Below are positions 18,562-30,112 of a stretch of DNA of 64,000 nt, in pieces (position 1 is the stretch's first letter; every line of letters begins with the position of its first letter). The translations under genes and the position numbers were made by a program. This DNA is from Larix kaempferi (taxonomy: Eukaryota; Streptophyta; Pinopsida; Pinales; Pinaceae), in the NCBI GenBank assembly GCA_027924585.1, contig BSBM01000059.1:3038001-3102000 (forward strand), written 5' to 3'. The notes beneath the pieces are model-generated. The model did no database searches, was not told the origin of the DNA, and saw nothing but the letters and a program-made list of their open reading frames with translations.

Positions 18562-19740
18562 TTTTCAGTGAAAAAAACCATACTATTGCTATTCATATAT
18601 GAATCAAATAGTACAAATGTGCAAAATTCTAAGAAATAGAATTTTTATACAGTAAAAAACATAATTGTATTCCCATTACAATTTCGACAAACTTCAGAGA
18701 TTTATGTCCTTTCCCAATACCTTAATAAAGTTTCTCCTTACTTTCAATCAAAAAAGAAACCCAAAAAAAGATAACCAATTAGATATCATAAATTTGGACC
18801 AACCGAGAATCTATCATCATAGAATCGAAGCGTTCCTCCCAACAGATATCTCCCTCAGCTTCAGCATAAGCTTCCTTGGAAAGTGTCTCAGCCAAGGAAT
18901 TAAACTGCCTAGATATGTGTTCTAGTGATATATGTTCGAAGAGCTGTAATAATTATTTAATCCGTTTGCACCAAAGATAAAGAGGCATATTGTTCAGATT
19001 ATAATCTCCACGCGCCCATTTGATGGTCACTCTGGAATCTCCAATGATCGCCACATCAGATAGCCCAAAATAATATGCTATCGTAAGGACACACCAAAGA
19101 CCAAGGATCTAAGCTTTCATATTGGTGCCATGACCACAATTCAATTTCAAAGTATAATAATGATTGATATTAATGTAAATGACCCCACCCGAGGCACATT
19201 TACCACCAGTTGTTGCCCCATCAAAGAAGATCACAGCTTTCTATTGTGGAGGACAGAAAGAAGAAATCTTTTTAATATTCACCTTATGACACTCCGAACA
19301 CTGCTCCGAAATCATCTTGATAACACAATTAAGTGTCCAACCAATACTTGGGCGTCTATCCTAAAAAATAGCCTGATTTCGTGTCAACCAAACTGCCCAA
19401 GCAGTCATAGCAGGCAAGTAGGAAAGTACATTAGTAGACCTGTACCATTCCAGAGTATTCTGGGCAAAGGAATCTTCACCCCACTGAATATTCATCTTGA
19501 AATAATGATGAAGCAACATCCACAGTTCCCTAGCAAAAATGCAATCAACAAAAATATGGTTGACAAATTCTGACCTGTGCAAGCAGAGATAGCAGATATT
19601 CAAGCCTTCCCAGCTTCTTTTGAGCAAATTATCCCAAGTAATAAGTTCTCCCCTCAAGGCACGCCACATGAAACATTTAATTTAAATTGGAATTTTCCAA
19701 TTCCACAGAGCCTTAAACCACCAATCAGCAGAAAAAATGC
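18562..19740 (-). pseudogene. LINE 3' end: RT zinc-binding domain, RNase H and A-tail
   Basis: From about 19735 the minus strand encodes a zf-RVT domain, WWFKALWNWKIPI then FMWRALRGELITWDNLL and CYLCLHRS...HIFVDCIFARELW, open from 19669 to 19361. Next comes a broken RNase H: KLNCGHGTNMKA, GLWCVLTIAYYFGL, VAIIGDSRVTIKW (near 19030) and ETLSKEAYAEAEGDICWEER (near 18830), with several stops. A 3' UTR follows and ends CACTGAAAAAAA near 18562. LINE ORF2 supplies reverse transcriptase for target-primed insertion; only its C-terminal end remains. Confidence 0.75.
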
Positions 19741-20734
19741 ATAAACAACAAAGTAGTGTATACAAAATTAAAAATTATCATCATCCTAATATATTTAATA
19801 ATTATTATCATCATGATATATTTATAATTTTTATTTTTAGGAAGGGAAAGCATTTTTCAAAATCTTGCCCTACGGCTTCACCAAGCTCAAATATTTCCAT
19901 ATTTAAAAATAAAAATAGTCTATGACATTGCAATCACGTGTATGATTACACATGTTTTCATTTCCTTTCCTGAAAAAGCTTTATTTTCTAACAAGATTTT
20001 ATTCACATTTAAATTTAAAAAAATAAAAATAATTTTTATGTTTACACGCTTTTTTTTAAGAAATGTAACTATCTTTTCAAAGTGAAAATTACACTGTATT
20101 TTAACCAAAATAATAAAATTAAGAAATGTAACTATCTTTTCAAAGTGAAAATTACAATGTATTTTAACCAAATAATTAAATAGAGTAGTATTTTAATAAA
20201 ATATTAAGTAAAAAATATAATGGAAATTCTAATTTAAAGTTAAAAAATAAAGAGATATATATTTAAATAATTAAAGGAAAAAAATTATTAAAGCTTTGAT
20301 ACTTCTTTAATTTATTAATTGATATAGCTTTTAATAATGCAAGTTTGGTTGTATTTAATTATTTATTTAATATGAATATTATGAAATTTGTTTATTTTCA
20401 TATTTGTAATTTATGTGTTTTTTATAATTGTGTTGATATTCACTTTTTATAATTTAATTTAATATAGTTTTATTATTAAAATAATATATCATAGAAAAAT
20501 AGAAGATGTTATTTCAAATTTTTATATTCATAAAAAAATTTACACCTTTAAAGATTATACCTCCACGAAGTATAATGGCAATTTAGACCTGAAGTAAAAC
20601 TATAACATGGTTTTAAAATCTCACCTAGTGTAAAACTATCATTGACTTATAAAATTCTGTTCACTTTTTAAGTATAGGCAAAACTACAACCGTGTTTTGG
20701 AATACTAACGCTAATTTAAGTGGATTCTTAATAT
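19741..20734. other. AT-rich unassigned DNA with a 63 bp tandem duplication
   Basis: AAGAAATGTAACTATC begins at 20058 and again at 20121, giving two near-identical 63 bp units up to about 20175. The rest is A/T-rich without coding signal. Confidence 0.6.
20730..20734. other. Target-site duplication, left copy
   Basis: AATAT immediately before the TGTTAG end of the copia element; the same AATAT follows its other end at 26068-26072. Confidence 0.85.
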
Positions 20735-21363
20735 TGTTAGAATTTATAGCAACATAACCAAGATCACTAAAATAATGGCAAAGCACATAAACAAAATGAG
20801 TATGGAGCTCGTTTAACCATGATGATAAGAACAATCATCTCCCAACCATAGACAAAGCTATTTGTCTCCCCCGAGCTCACGCCTTCCAATAGAGAATGAT
20901 GTACATCTAGATAGTAGTAGCACAAACCCAAGAAGCATAAGAGAGAAACTTCTCCAATAGTGGAGAACCCCAAAATGCAGTCTCCTAGATGTAGTAGTGA
21001 ACCTCTCTTAACTAGTGCGAACTTGTCTTGAGTGAATCCCCAAATGAGAGGTCGAACTCTCTATTTATACACATCAAAAGGTAACTTTTTTTCCTTCATG
21101 GGCCGACCTGTCTTGTCCTAACTAGGCCGACCTAACTGGGGCATTTCTGCCCATTGTTTTGGGGCAGTTTGTACCCACTGAGCTGACTTGTCTTGGGGAA
21201 TACAAAAATTGCATTTAATAAATATTTTCTTTGTGTGATTTCACCCCGAGGTTATTTCAAGAGTTTTACATGATCAAATACATTGATATCTTCTCCAGTA
21301 GGAGGTACAATAAAAAAATGAAATACAATAAGAATAACTTCCAAAGTTGCACTATTTCCAACA
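20735..21363 (-). repeat. 3' LTR of copia element, 629 bp
   Basis: Plus-strand ends TGTTAGAATTT and TATTTCCAACA. A minus-strand TATA-like GTATAAATAG lies near 21060-21070. It closely matches 25426-26067 with scattered substitutions and small indels, roughly nine in ten bases in the stretches I compared. Confidence 0.9.
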
Positions 21364-21379
21364 CTCTCTCTCAACAAGG
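21364..21379 (-). other. Polypurine tract of copia element
   Basis: Minus strand reads CCTTGTTGAGAGAGAG and then the TGTTGG start of the 3' LTR. Confidence 0.7.
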
Positions 21380-21639
21380 AGTGTATTCTTCGGACATGGT
21401 ATTCTAATTTTATTCTTTCTTGGGTTGACCTATGAGGCGATGCCTCACGTAGCTACTACTCCAACACTCCCTCTTATCCAGGGAGGTATTGTCAGTATTA
21501 TCAAACTAGAACACATTTGGATATCATATGTACATCACATTTATCTCTAACCTTTCTATATCATAAAGAAGGTCTTCCAACACAATCTCAGTCCGTCGAA
21601 AAGTGTCAACAAATCAATCTCCGTGCATCAGCTCAATCC

Positions 21640-21835
21640 GTCCATCGTAGAACATGCACTAGCTCCACGACTCCACCCTATCCATAGGAGAGTATCTAGT
21701 GCCTCGGCTCAACCCATTCCATCGGGGAACATGCATAAGAACAACGTGCCTCATCTCAATCCAGTCCATCGAGGGACATGCACAAGAACACCGTGCCTCA
21801 GCTCAACCCAGTCCTTCGGGTAACATGCACTTACT
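21640..21835. repeat. ~47 bp tandem array in copia 3' region
   Basis: AACATGCA or GACATGCA words with CCRTCGRGG and CTCAACCCA neighbours recur at 21651, 21728, 21775 and 21822. Spacing is 47 bp in the later units. Confidence 0.7.
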
Positions 21836-21884
21836 CAACCAGTTCTTCGGTGAGTCCAAGAGTACCAGTGTGCGCCATTGTGCA

Positions 21885-22205
21885 CCAACCTCTCCATCCC
21901 ATCCCAAGATGTATGAGAGATATCCTCACTCTTTTCAGAGTGATCCGGAGAATGCACTAAATCTCTCCATCATATCCCATGATGTCCGAGAGATATCCCC
22001 ACTCTTCTGAGTGTCTGGGAGTGTGCGTTGGCCTCTCCATCCTATCAATATGTCCAAGAGATATCCTCAATCTATCCTATAGTGATCCAGAGTATGTAGT
22101 GGCCTCTCCATCCTATATGGATGTATAATAGATCTCCTCACTCTATCCCAGAGTGATCCGGAGAATGCAATGGCCTCTCCATCCTATTCGGATGTCCGAG
22201 AGACA
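21885..22205. repeat. ~71 bp tandem array in copia 3' region
   Basis: CTCTCCATCC-type words recur at 21890, 21963, 22033, 22104 and 22174, each with a nearby GAGATATCCTCA and AGTGATCCGGAG. The period is 70-73 bp, five degenerate units. Confidence 0.8.
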
Positions 22206-22234
22206 AGATTCACACTTTGCTTCCCGTCTGTTTC

Positions 22235-22760
22235 ATCTTCCGATGTGATCCTCCCATACCTGGTTGAGAATCTAGACGAGCATAGGTGCACGACTATCTA
22301 CTACCTGTTTGTCTCATCTTCCGATGGGATCTTCCCATACATGGATGAGAACTTGAACGAGTAGAGGTACTTGTGCAAGCTTCACACGACCATCTACTAC
22401 CTCCCATACGTGACTGAGAACCTGGACGAGTAGAGGTACCTGGGTGGAACGAAACTTCACCCGACCATCTACTACATGTCTGTCTCATCTGCCGATGGGA
22501 TCCTCCCATACCTGGATGAGAACTTGGATGAGTAGAGGTACCTGGGTGGAACCAAAATTCACCCGACCATCTACTACCTGTCCCTCTTATATGCCGATGG
22601 GATCCTCCCATACTTGGTTGAGAACCTGGACGAGTAGAGGCACCTGGGTGGAACCAAACTTCACCCGACTATCTATTACCTATCTGTCTCATATGCCGAT
22701 GGGATCCTCCCATACCTAGATGAGAACCCAGACGAGTAGAGGTACCTGGGTGAAAGCAAG
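22235..22760. repeat. 102 bp tandem array in copia 3' region
   Basis: CCGATGGGATCCTCCCATAC recurs at about 22492, 22594 and 22696 (102 bp spacing), preceded by shorter, more diverged units at 22239 and 22321 and a partial one near 22401. Each unit also holds ACTTCACCCGACCATCTAC. Confidence 0.9.
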
Positions 22761-22779
22761 GTAAACATATCCATGCCAT

Positions 22780-23720
22780 ATTTCCCTCTCAAGGAGGGAC
22801 ACGTTCTCTTCCACTCCAAGTTTTCCACAAAAGTATTCAAACTTTATCATGGGAAGAGGCTTGGTGAGAACGTCTACAGTCTGGTCATCTGTCAGAACGT
22901 ATTGTAAATCGACCGCACCTTTCTACAACGTATCATGAATGAAGTGATACCGAATCTCGATATGCTTTAAATTGTCGTGGAATACAGTATTCACTGACAT
23001 TTGCACATAGCTCTGGTTATCACAGTGAATCACAATTAGTTCTGGAATTTGACCAAACAATCCCGCAAGGAGTTTCTGAATCCATACAACTTCTCAAGCT
23101 GCTATACTAGCAACCATATACTCGACCTCTGCAGTACTGAGTGCTGCAAAGGTCTACTTGCTGCTGCACCAGGAAATCACTAAGAACTTAAACTGAAGGA
23201 ACATCCGGAAGTACTCTTCCTATTTGCAGCACATTTGGCCCAATATGAGTTTGAAAATCCCTACAATCTCAAGTCACACTTTGAAGCATATCTCAGACCA
23301 TATCCCATAGTGCCACGCAAGTACCTCAACGCATATTTTGCAGCAACCCAATGAATCGGTCTCAGCTTGCACATGCACTAGTTGAGGGCATTCACTGCAA
23401 AACATATATCTCGTCAGGTATTTGTTAGGTACATAAAAAATTCAATCAGTCGGTGATACATAGTGGGATCAATCAAATCTGAATCGAAAGCAGAGTCTCT
23501 CAGCTTCTTTAGATTCACATCCATCAGCGTGGCCATGGACTTACAATCCAACATTTTGAATCTCTTTAGTATTTCAATGGTGTATTTTCCTTGACTCAGG
23601 AAAATCTCATTGTGCCTCTGCCATAATCAACTCCCTCTATGTTGGAGTGTCATGCTCCCTCTGCATCTCAGCAGCCTCCTCCCTCTTTGGATCTATCCAT
23701 AAAGTGTCTTGATCCCTCTC
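22780..23720 (-). pseudogene. copia RT C-terminus and RNase H relic
   Basis: Minus-strand reading gives SQGKYTIEILKRFKMLDCKS, DPTMYHRLIEFFMYLTNT, DICFAVNALN and HWVAAKYALRYLRGTMGYGL (RT end). It then gives ALSTAEVEYMVAS (catalytic Glu), HCDNQSYVQMSVNTVFHDNL, KHIEIRYHFIHDTL and VDVLTKPLPMIKFE, the standard end of Ty1/copia Pol. Stops interrupt it at least at the positions after NALN, after the SSK preceding TFAALS, and after HDTL. RNase H would degrade the RNA strand during cDNA synthesis; this copy cannot be functional. Confidence 0.85.
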
Positions 23721-24842
23721 ACTTCAGGCATCGATCTGAGCACCAGCTTTCACGGAGCATAAGAGCACAATTACTTACTAAAATGTAAGTATCCATCCTG
23801 GTGACGACCATGTACACCAAGGATCCTTTCAACTGTCAATCTGAATCTACCAGCAACACTATGAGTGTAGCCAGGTACTCGCAGTCATCATGCTGGATGT
23901 GCTCAGGATCTCAACTATGTTCTTCCTTATCCTAGGAAGATATCAACACATCAACAATAGACCAAGATCCTCAACTCAAGGGCTAACTCCCTCTTAACTC
24001 CTAGAGGGGGAGATGATCCCATCTCCTTAGGATCTATCAGCTCCACATCCTCAATCTTCAGATCGGATCCTCTGGGCATGTGGGTGATGTATCAGATATA
24101 GTTGGATGTGTTAGGTCCTCATATGTTTGCATCAATTCCATCTAACTGCTTTGTCTAGGAGTCATCCTTCTAGGTTGGAAGGCATGCTCCTAGAAGTTTC
24201 CTGCCTTTGATTAATTTGAACATCATCTGGATTCATGTGTCCACAACTTGTTCATCGAAACAAGTCTCACCATACTTTTCTTGTAGGCTATATCATATGG
24301 TCTTTTTCCTACAAGTCCAATCCCGTCAGATGGTTAGCAACATACCATAATCAAATTTAACCAATTCATATAACAATCGTTCACAAATATGTAGGCATCT
24401 TAGCTAATGCTTCGACACAACATATATATGGAACTATTTGGATGTACGATATCTCCGTTGGAACATACTACCAAGAGTGTACTACTCCAAGCATGCTAGA
24501 AGGAGATAGGTTCATAAAAGTTGTGTAGCATTACTACTATTTAAACAATCATATACATAACAAATACTATATGAGCGTACTGTTCATTAATAAAGGAACT
24601 AGATCACATTGCTCTACATCCTTCTTCCTAATTCTAGGAACATAGATCTGCATGCAAATTGTTATGGAAACATATTCAAAGCCAACATATATAATCTATA
24701 AGAGCAATAAATCTAAATACTTATCTTTTGTTGTTTTTGTGGATGGGCTCCCACTGCCTCCTTGTGGGAACCATGAGAGTCCTCTGATTTTCATTTTATT
24801 GTTGGGATATCATTGCAATCTGGATAACATTACCTCAACATA
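23721..24842 (-). pseudogene. Unreadable copia internal region (integrase/RT linker relic)
   Basis: Minus-strand fragments KRPYDIAYKKSMVRLV (near 24300) and LKGSLVYMVVTRMDTY (near 23830), with CPEDP between, fit the end of copia integrase and the linker to RT, but stops are frequent. Protease and the integrase catalytic core were not found. Confidence 0.45.
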
Positions 24843-25055
24843 CTAGAAGACCTTTACTAAATCCACCAAGATTCTTCTTGCTCTTGCACCATTCTTTCTC
24901 CATTGAGACTTGTCATCTTCTAGTTCTAGTTCTGGGACCTTGTCATTGGTGAACTTCAAAATATCATTTTCTTCTAATATGGAAAGAACCCTAGATTTCC
25001 AAGAAATGAAATTAGACGCCCCATCAAGTCGATTTTCAACCTTCATTTCAATCAT
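24843..25055 (-). pseudogene. copia Gag N-terminus
   Basis: A 70-codon open stretch starts MIEMKVENRLDGASNFISWK and continues SRVLSILEENDILKF. The LDG-x-NF-x-W-K pattern followed by an acidic helix is the usual start of plant Ty1/copia Gag (UBN2-type). The start codon at 25055-25053 lies ~350 bp downstream of the PBS, as expected. The frame stops after LVDLVKVF, so most of Gag is missing. Confidence 0.75.
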
Positions 25056-25407
25056 CTTGACTACAAAACTGGATTAGAAACCCTAGCAAGAGCTAGGTCA
25101 AAAATGAAGTTTGGAATCTTGCAAAACTGACTCCACAGATAGATGCACTCTATCAAGGCCAGTTGAGAGAAGGTAGGATAGAGCCAAATCCGAGGACTGG
25201 ACAACACAAAACTTGAAACCCTAATTTCTACAGTAACTGTAGCAACTGCAAAATTAGGTCAAAATCTAATACTTCTCAGAACTGGAATTTTCCTTCACCA
25301 AAAGATGTGCCTTCCCTAGGGAAAAATTTCCAACGTAATTTTCAACCTAAATTGAGAAGGGAAGGCCTTAAAATGTGAAACCCTAGTTTCTGGCAATGGC
25401 TTCTTTT

Positions 25408-25425
25408 AGAATTGCTATGATACCA
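25408..25425 (-). other. Primer-binding site of copia element
   Basis: Minus strand TGGTATCATAGCAATTCT directly follows the 5' LTR; 11 of the first 12 bases match the tRNA-iMet-type PBS TGGTATCAGAGC. Confidence 0.85.
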
Positions 25426-26067
25426 TGTTAGAATTTATAGCAGCATAACCAGGATCAGTAAAAGAATGCAAAGCATAGAAACAAAATGAGTGTCGAGCTC
25501 GTTTAACCATGATGATAAGAACAATCATCTCCCAACCATAGACAAAGCTATTTGTCTCCCCTGAGCTCACACCTGCCAATAGAGAACGATGTACATCCAA
25601 ATAGTAGTAGCGCAAACACATGAAAAATAAGAGAGAAACTTCTCCAATAGTGGAGAACCCCAAAAATCAGTCTCCTAGTTGTAGTAGCGAACCTCTCTTG
25701 ACTAGTGCGAACTTGTCTTGAGTGAATACCCAAATGAGAGGTCGAACTCTCTATTTATACACATCAAAAGGTAACTTTTTTCCTTTCTGGGATGACCTAT
25801 CTTGCCCTAACTGGGGCAGTTCTGCCCATTTTCTGGAGCAGATTGCCCACTGTTTTGGAGCAGTTTACCCACTAAGCCGACTTGTCTTGGGGAATACAAA
25901 AATTGCATTTAATAAATATTTTCTTTGTGTGATTTCACCCCAAGGTTTACATTGATTTTGTCAAGGGTTTTACATGATCAAACACATTGATATCTTCTCC
26001 CGCAGGAGGTACAATAACGAGATGCAATACAATAAGAATAACTTCCAAAGTTGCACTATTTCCAACA
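25426..26067 (-). repeat. 5' LTR of copia element, 642 bp
   Basis: Plus-strand ends TGTTAGAATTT and TATTTCCAACA. Minus-strand TATA-like GTATAAATAG lies near 25755. It is the partner of 20735-21363. Confidence 0.9.
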
Positions 26068-26072
26068 AATAT
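26068..26072. other. Target-site duplication, right copy
   Basis: AATAT, identical to 20730-20734. Confidence 0.85.
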
Positions 26073-28000
26073 CACATTATTTCACTGGTTGCAGTAATAT
26101 TAATTAAGTGGAGATATTGGCTTCTTGGAATTCTCGCTAGAGGTTGAAATCCCATTCTCTTTTTGGGTTTGTTGACAACGAGAGTTAAGTTAGCTTTTAG
26201 GTAACATAATAAGTTTAAATCTACCTACTACTTCTACATTTAGTAATGAATTAATGCATAAAATAATAAACAATGTGAATTTTGTTTCGGCCGATAAGAA
26301 TGGAGGATGCCACCTTTTTCCCTACCTACTTTATGCTCGCTTCTAATTCGTATTAATGATCTAGCCCTCTCATATTCTCTGTCATACTGGTTCTAGAGCT
26401 AATTGGCATTAAAGTCGAGAGTTGGAGAACCAAATTCAAGGAATTTGTCCTATTCTACTTCACTAACACAAGTCAATATAAACAACCATATATATACCTT
26501 CCGCCTACTACTACATAAAGGGGGGCTTTGAGACAATATTCGTGTAAACTGTCTCAACTTCATACAAAAGAAAACTTGTATATTGTCTTGAATATTGTCT
26601 TTAACCGAGTGTCTTAAATTGTTGTATTAAACTATTGTCTCTATTTGAGAAAAAAAAACTTTTGTATTGTCTTGAGTGTTGTCTTAAATAGTGTTTTAAA
26701 TTATTGCCAAAAAAATTGTCTTTATAGAGAAAATATAGAATAGTCAATTATAAATCATATTGTTTCATGTTGAAACAAAAAAAATGTATTGTCTCAAATA
26801 TTGTTTCTCCTTGTCATTTTTGTCTCTTTGGAGATTATATAGAATGCAAATATCTATAATAGGGCACGAATGGACTGTGTTAAAAAGTGATTAGTTGAAG
26901 TCTATTATTAATATTTTTATAATCAAAATCAGATATAATATAAAAATTGAGATGATCTGTATAAAAGAGATCAAACGACTCATCAAACTAAATGAAAATC
27001 TAACATTTTGTCATGTTTCAAAACTATATGTTAAAATAAAGTTAAAGAGGCCGTGATCAAACTACATGAAAAGCTTAACATTTTGTCCTATTTCGGATTT
27101 ATATGTTAAAATAATGTTAAAGAGGCTTATGAACCGAGAAATTTTTTGGTGTAACTCACATGTTAAAATAAAGTTAAAGAGACTTATGAACCAAGAAATT
27201 TTTTGGTGTAACTCATCATCAAAGTAAAGCTATGATCTTATGCAATTATATGGATCAGTTGGTGGTCACTGTGAGGTTGTTATGCTAAGTTATTTGGTTG
27301 TCTTAGTAAGGCAATCTTATCCAAAATATAGTGGGGCCGTATGGAGTCATTTGGATATCTTAGCAAGCCAATTTTATTCAAGTTAGTGGAAATGGATCAT
27401 TTGGTTGTTTTATAAAGGCAATCTTATCCAATTTTATTGGAAGTCATTGCATTATACAATCATTCGTTATTTTTGTGGATCACTTTGTTGCCTTGGTTGC
27501 GGTGAATTATCTTTTCCAAGACTTGCCCCATTATAGGATTTAACATTAAGTCTATAAATGGAATCATAATGAACAACATTGAAATTAATATTCTCTTTGA
27601 TTAATAACCATAGATGGTTTCTTAGCTGAATTTATTCAAGCACGAGTAGTTCACCATGATATTTTTCCCTTAAACCAGTTCTGAATCATAGGTAAGTATA
27701 TCCTCATGATGGTAACCTTAGATAGTTACGCACATTAGTTCCATCTTTTCACGGGAAATCCCAACTACTTGTTTAAAGAATAGTGCACTATAATTGCATG
27801 TGAACCAATATAATTGGATGTGAACCTTAGGCATAAAGGCTTAAATGACTCACATCATATTATTAGTCCTAAAGAATGTGTAAGGAAAGATACACTTATG
27901 TGGTTTTAGATTCTAAAACGAAGAAAATTTACGTATTTAATCAACAAATAACCTCATGAACATAAAGTGTAAAGTGTGAAAAGCATAAAAACTGAAAAAA
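26073..28000. other. Unassigned AT-rich DNA with degenerate repeats
   Basis: No gene. TATTGTCTT-type words recur through 26570-26830. TTATGAACCRAGAAATTTTT with a following GTTAAAATAAAGTTAAAGAG is duplicated at about 27130 and 27187. CATTTGGTTGTYTTA with AGGCAATCTTATCCA recurs near 27290, 27350 and 27400. Confidence 0.4.
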
Positions 28001-29438
28001 AAATATAAAAAAAAATCAAGATTCAAGACTTTCATGGAGGAATAAACTGATCTTCATTGTGACTTGTGCTCATGATGTTAATTGTGTTTGTTTTGTGGTC
28101 ATTATGCTAGTAAATGCTCGTATTATTGATTTTGGACAACACCTAGATCATGCTTCTCAGATCCATCATTCAAAAGAAGATGAAAGATCCCAAGTCTCGC
28201 TCATCTACAATGAGAACGCAAATTGTGTGGATGCTCAAAAAATAGTCACGTGAATTGGTTGCATGATTGTTTGATGGTCGGGCTGGGCATTTTCAATTAG
28301 CTATGAACTCAATTTGCCAAGCTTCCGGTATCATCCAAACATCATGTTATACTCGCTAATCACTAAAAGGAGGCAACAAATTCTTCCACTGTGCTAGCTT
28401 GGTGCAATGAGAATTGTGGGTATACAGTATAGTTCTTCCAACTAGCCTCCTACCCTTCCAATGCACATCATACTTACATACATACAAGCCATCTTTTCAT
28501 GGAAAATGTATACGATATTAGTTCTTGTAACCAACCTCATATCCCTCAAATGCATATCATATATACACACAACATTTTTTTTCCATGGAAAGGGCTTCAA
28601 CAATTGGTCATATCTGGAAGTTTTTGCAAGACATATAAGTGTATCTATAAATTTGTTGGCTATGATGAGTCAATTATGGTTATATGTTGTTGTAGGTTGG
28701 TTCTATGTTGTTGTAGGTTGTATGCAATAAAGTGGATTTTAGAGGTGTGAAGAAAGGAGCTCCAATTTTCAATATTACTGGGTTTAGGCATTGAATTACC
28801 ATATCATATTTTTGTGGGCAGATCATACAAGAGGCAAAAACATAGTGTCTTAATTCATTGTCAGTACCACATACAAAGCGTATTGAAATGCAGTGATTGA
28901 ACTTAAAATTACAAAAAGGCCATTTTAGTACCATTTGAAAAAAAAACAAGGAAGACAGAGCCATACAGAGAGAAATATCCAGACTTCCATCAATCTCTAG
29001 CATCTATGTCAGTTGTTCATGACACATGTTCTAGGGAAAGTGATCTCATTGAGTTGGATTCCTATTGATATTACCTCGTAAGATAACTACAACGCATCAT
29101 GACACAACCCTATCCTACCATAAGCACCGATCATGGAATTTGATACAACGACATCTCATTGAAGCATCCATCAAACAAATGGTGACATCCACCATACTCC
29201 AACATTTCACATACATACATTCAAGCATACTATGAACAAAAATACAAGATTCTAGGAAATTTCTTTTGGATGTAACTTCAAGCACAGACTTCTGAACTTT
29301 CAGTATATTACTACAGATGTAACATTTGACATTGTTGCTCCATGATCCATACCTGTGGTGTCACATCCTCAAGAGACCTAATCGATCTGTTTCACTTGCA
29401 AATACAAGAAATGGAAGATAATCAATTTACATCAACTT
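28001..29438. other. Unassigned DNA
   Basis: No recognisable gene. A diverged ~95 bp duplication (CCTCCTACCCTTCCAATGCA / CCTCATATCCCTCAAATGCA) lies at 28445-28600, and a TATGTTGTTGTAGGTTG doublet at about 28683-28720. Confidence 0.4.
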
Positions 29439-29705
29439 CTAACAATATGAAGAAGAGAGTTTGTAGCGAAGCAGAAGGCAGGTGATCATATCTGATCTAC
29501 AGAGGTGCCTGTCATCGTATATGAATGGGTATCTGAAATTCATGAACCCAAAAAGAAAAAAGGATTTGCCTCGGCTACCACAATACTCCATAGATGGAAG
29601 CTCGAGCCCATGACGTCGTTGCCTTATCCTTGAAAGGCAAGGCCTCCTTCCTAAACTTTCCAGTTTTAGTGAACCCGATTCCTCAGCCATCTTCGTTGGA
29701 TCCAT
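29439..29705 (-). CDS. Unidentified small ORF, 88 codons
   Basis: Starts MDPTKMAEESGSLKLESL, then GRRPCLSRIRQRRHGLELPS, and ends hydrophobic (RYPFIYDDRHLCRSD...). There is no family I recognise, no signal peptide at the start and no repeats. Composition is less AT-biased than the flank, which hints at former coding sequence. It may be a first exon or a relic; chance cannot be excluded. Confidence 0.2.
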   Translation of the reverse strand: MDPTKMAEESGSLKLESLGRRPCLSRIRQRRHGLELPSMEYCGSRGKSFFLFGFMNFRYPFIYDDRHLCRSDMITCLLLRYKLSSSYC

Positions 29706-30112
29706 GTGGCATATAATTAGCAGATGCGGAAGCTTCCCGCAGCTTTAACACAAAGACAAACTCCTAGATTGAATGAATTAAGAGTACAGGCTCTAGAATG
29801 GAGGGTTTTATTCCAGATAGTTTCAGCAACACAGATAGATGGTGACACAGGGAACAACATCGTACAAATGAAGGTGAAGGACATGGTCTCACATTGACTG
29901 CGAGCTCTGATGACAAATCCGGAAGCAGGTTACGTCGAGGTCAGCGTGTTGTCGGATCCTGGGACACTGATAACGAGGCATACGTCATATGTCCGGAGCC
30001 AATAAGATGGTAGAGAAAATATTCATTTATTAAAAAAAATTAATAATAAACATATTGCACTAAGCTTTCGACCATAGTCTGTCGAACATTTCATCCTGAG
30101 CACCAATTAATA
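29706..30112 (-). other. Unassigned; includes a hammerhead-like minus-strand motif at 30060-30105
   Basis: The minus strand reads GTGCTCAGGATGAAATG, then TTCGAC and GTCGAA (a perfect 6 bp stem), then AGCTTAGTGC. GATGA plus CGAAA spacing recalls Penelope-type hammerheads, but the core CTGATGA is not intact. No coding signal. Confidence 0.25.

Larger units (their letters stand above)
20735..26067 (-). mobile_element. Ty1/copia LTR retrotransposon, complete ends, decayed inside
   Basis: Two LTRs (20735-21363 and 25426-26067) are flanked by the perfect 5 bp duplication AATAT. Transcription runs on the minus strand: the PBS lies left of the right-hand LTR and the purine tract right of the left-hand LTR. 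Gag start, integrase-end, RT-end and RNase H relics appear in the expected order from right to left. Much of Gag, protease and integrase is deleted or unreadable and many stops are present. About 1.1 kb before the 3' LTR is made of three tandem arrays. Confidence 0.9.

Noticed and set aside
22294-22719. Repetitive ORFs on both strands in the copia 3' region
   Set aside because: They follow the 102 bp tandem unit and have no protein match; the unit length is divisible by three, which keeps frames open.
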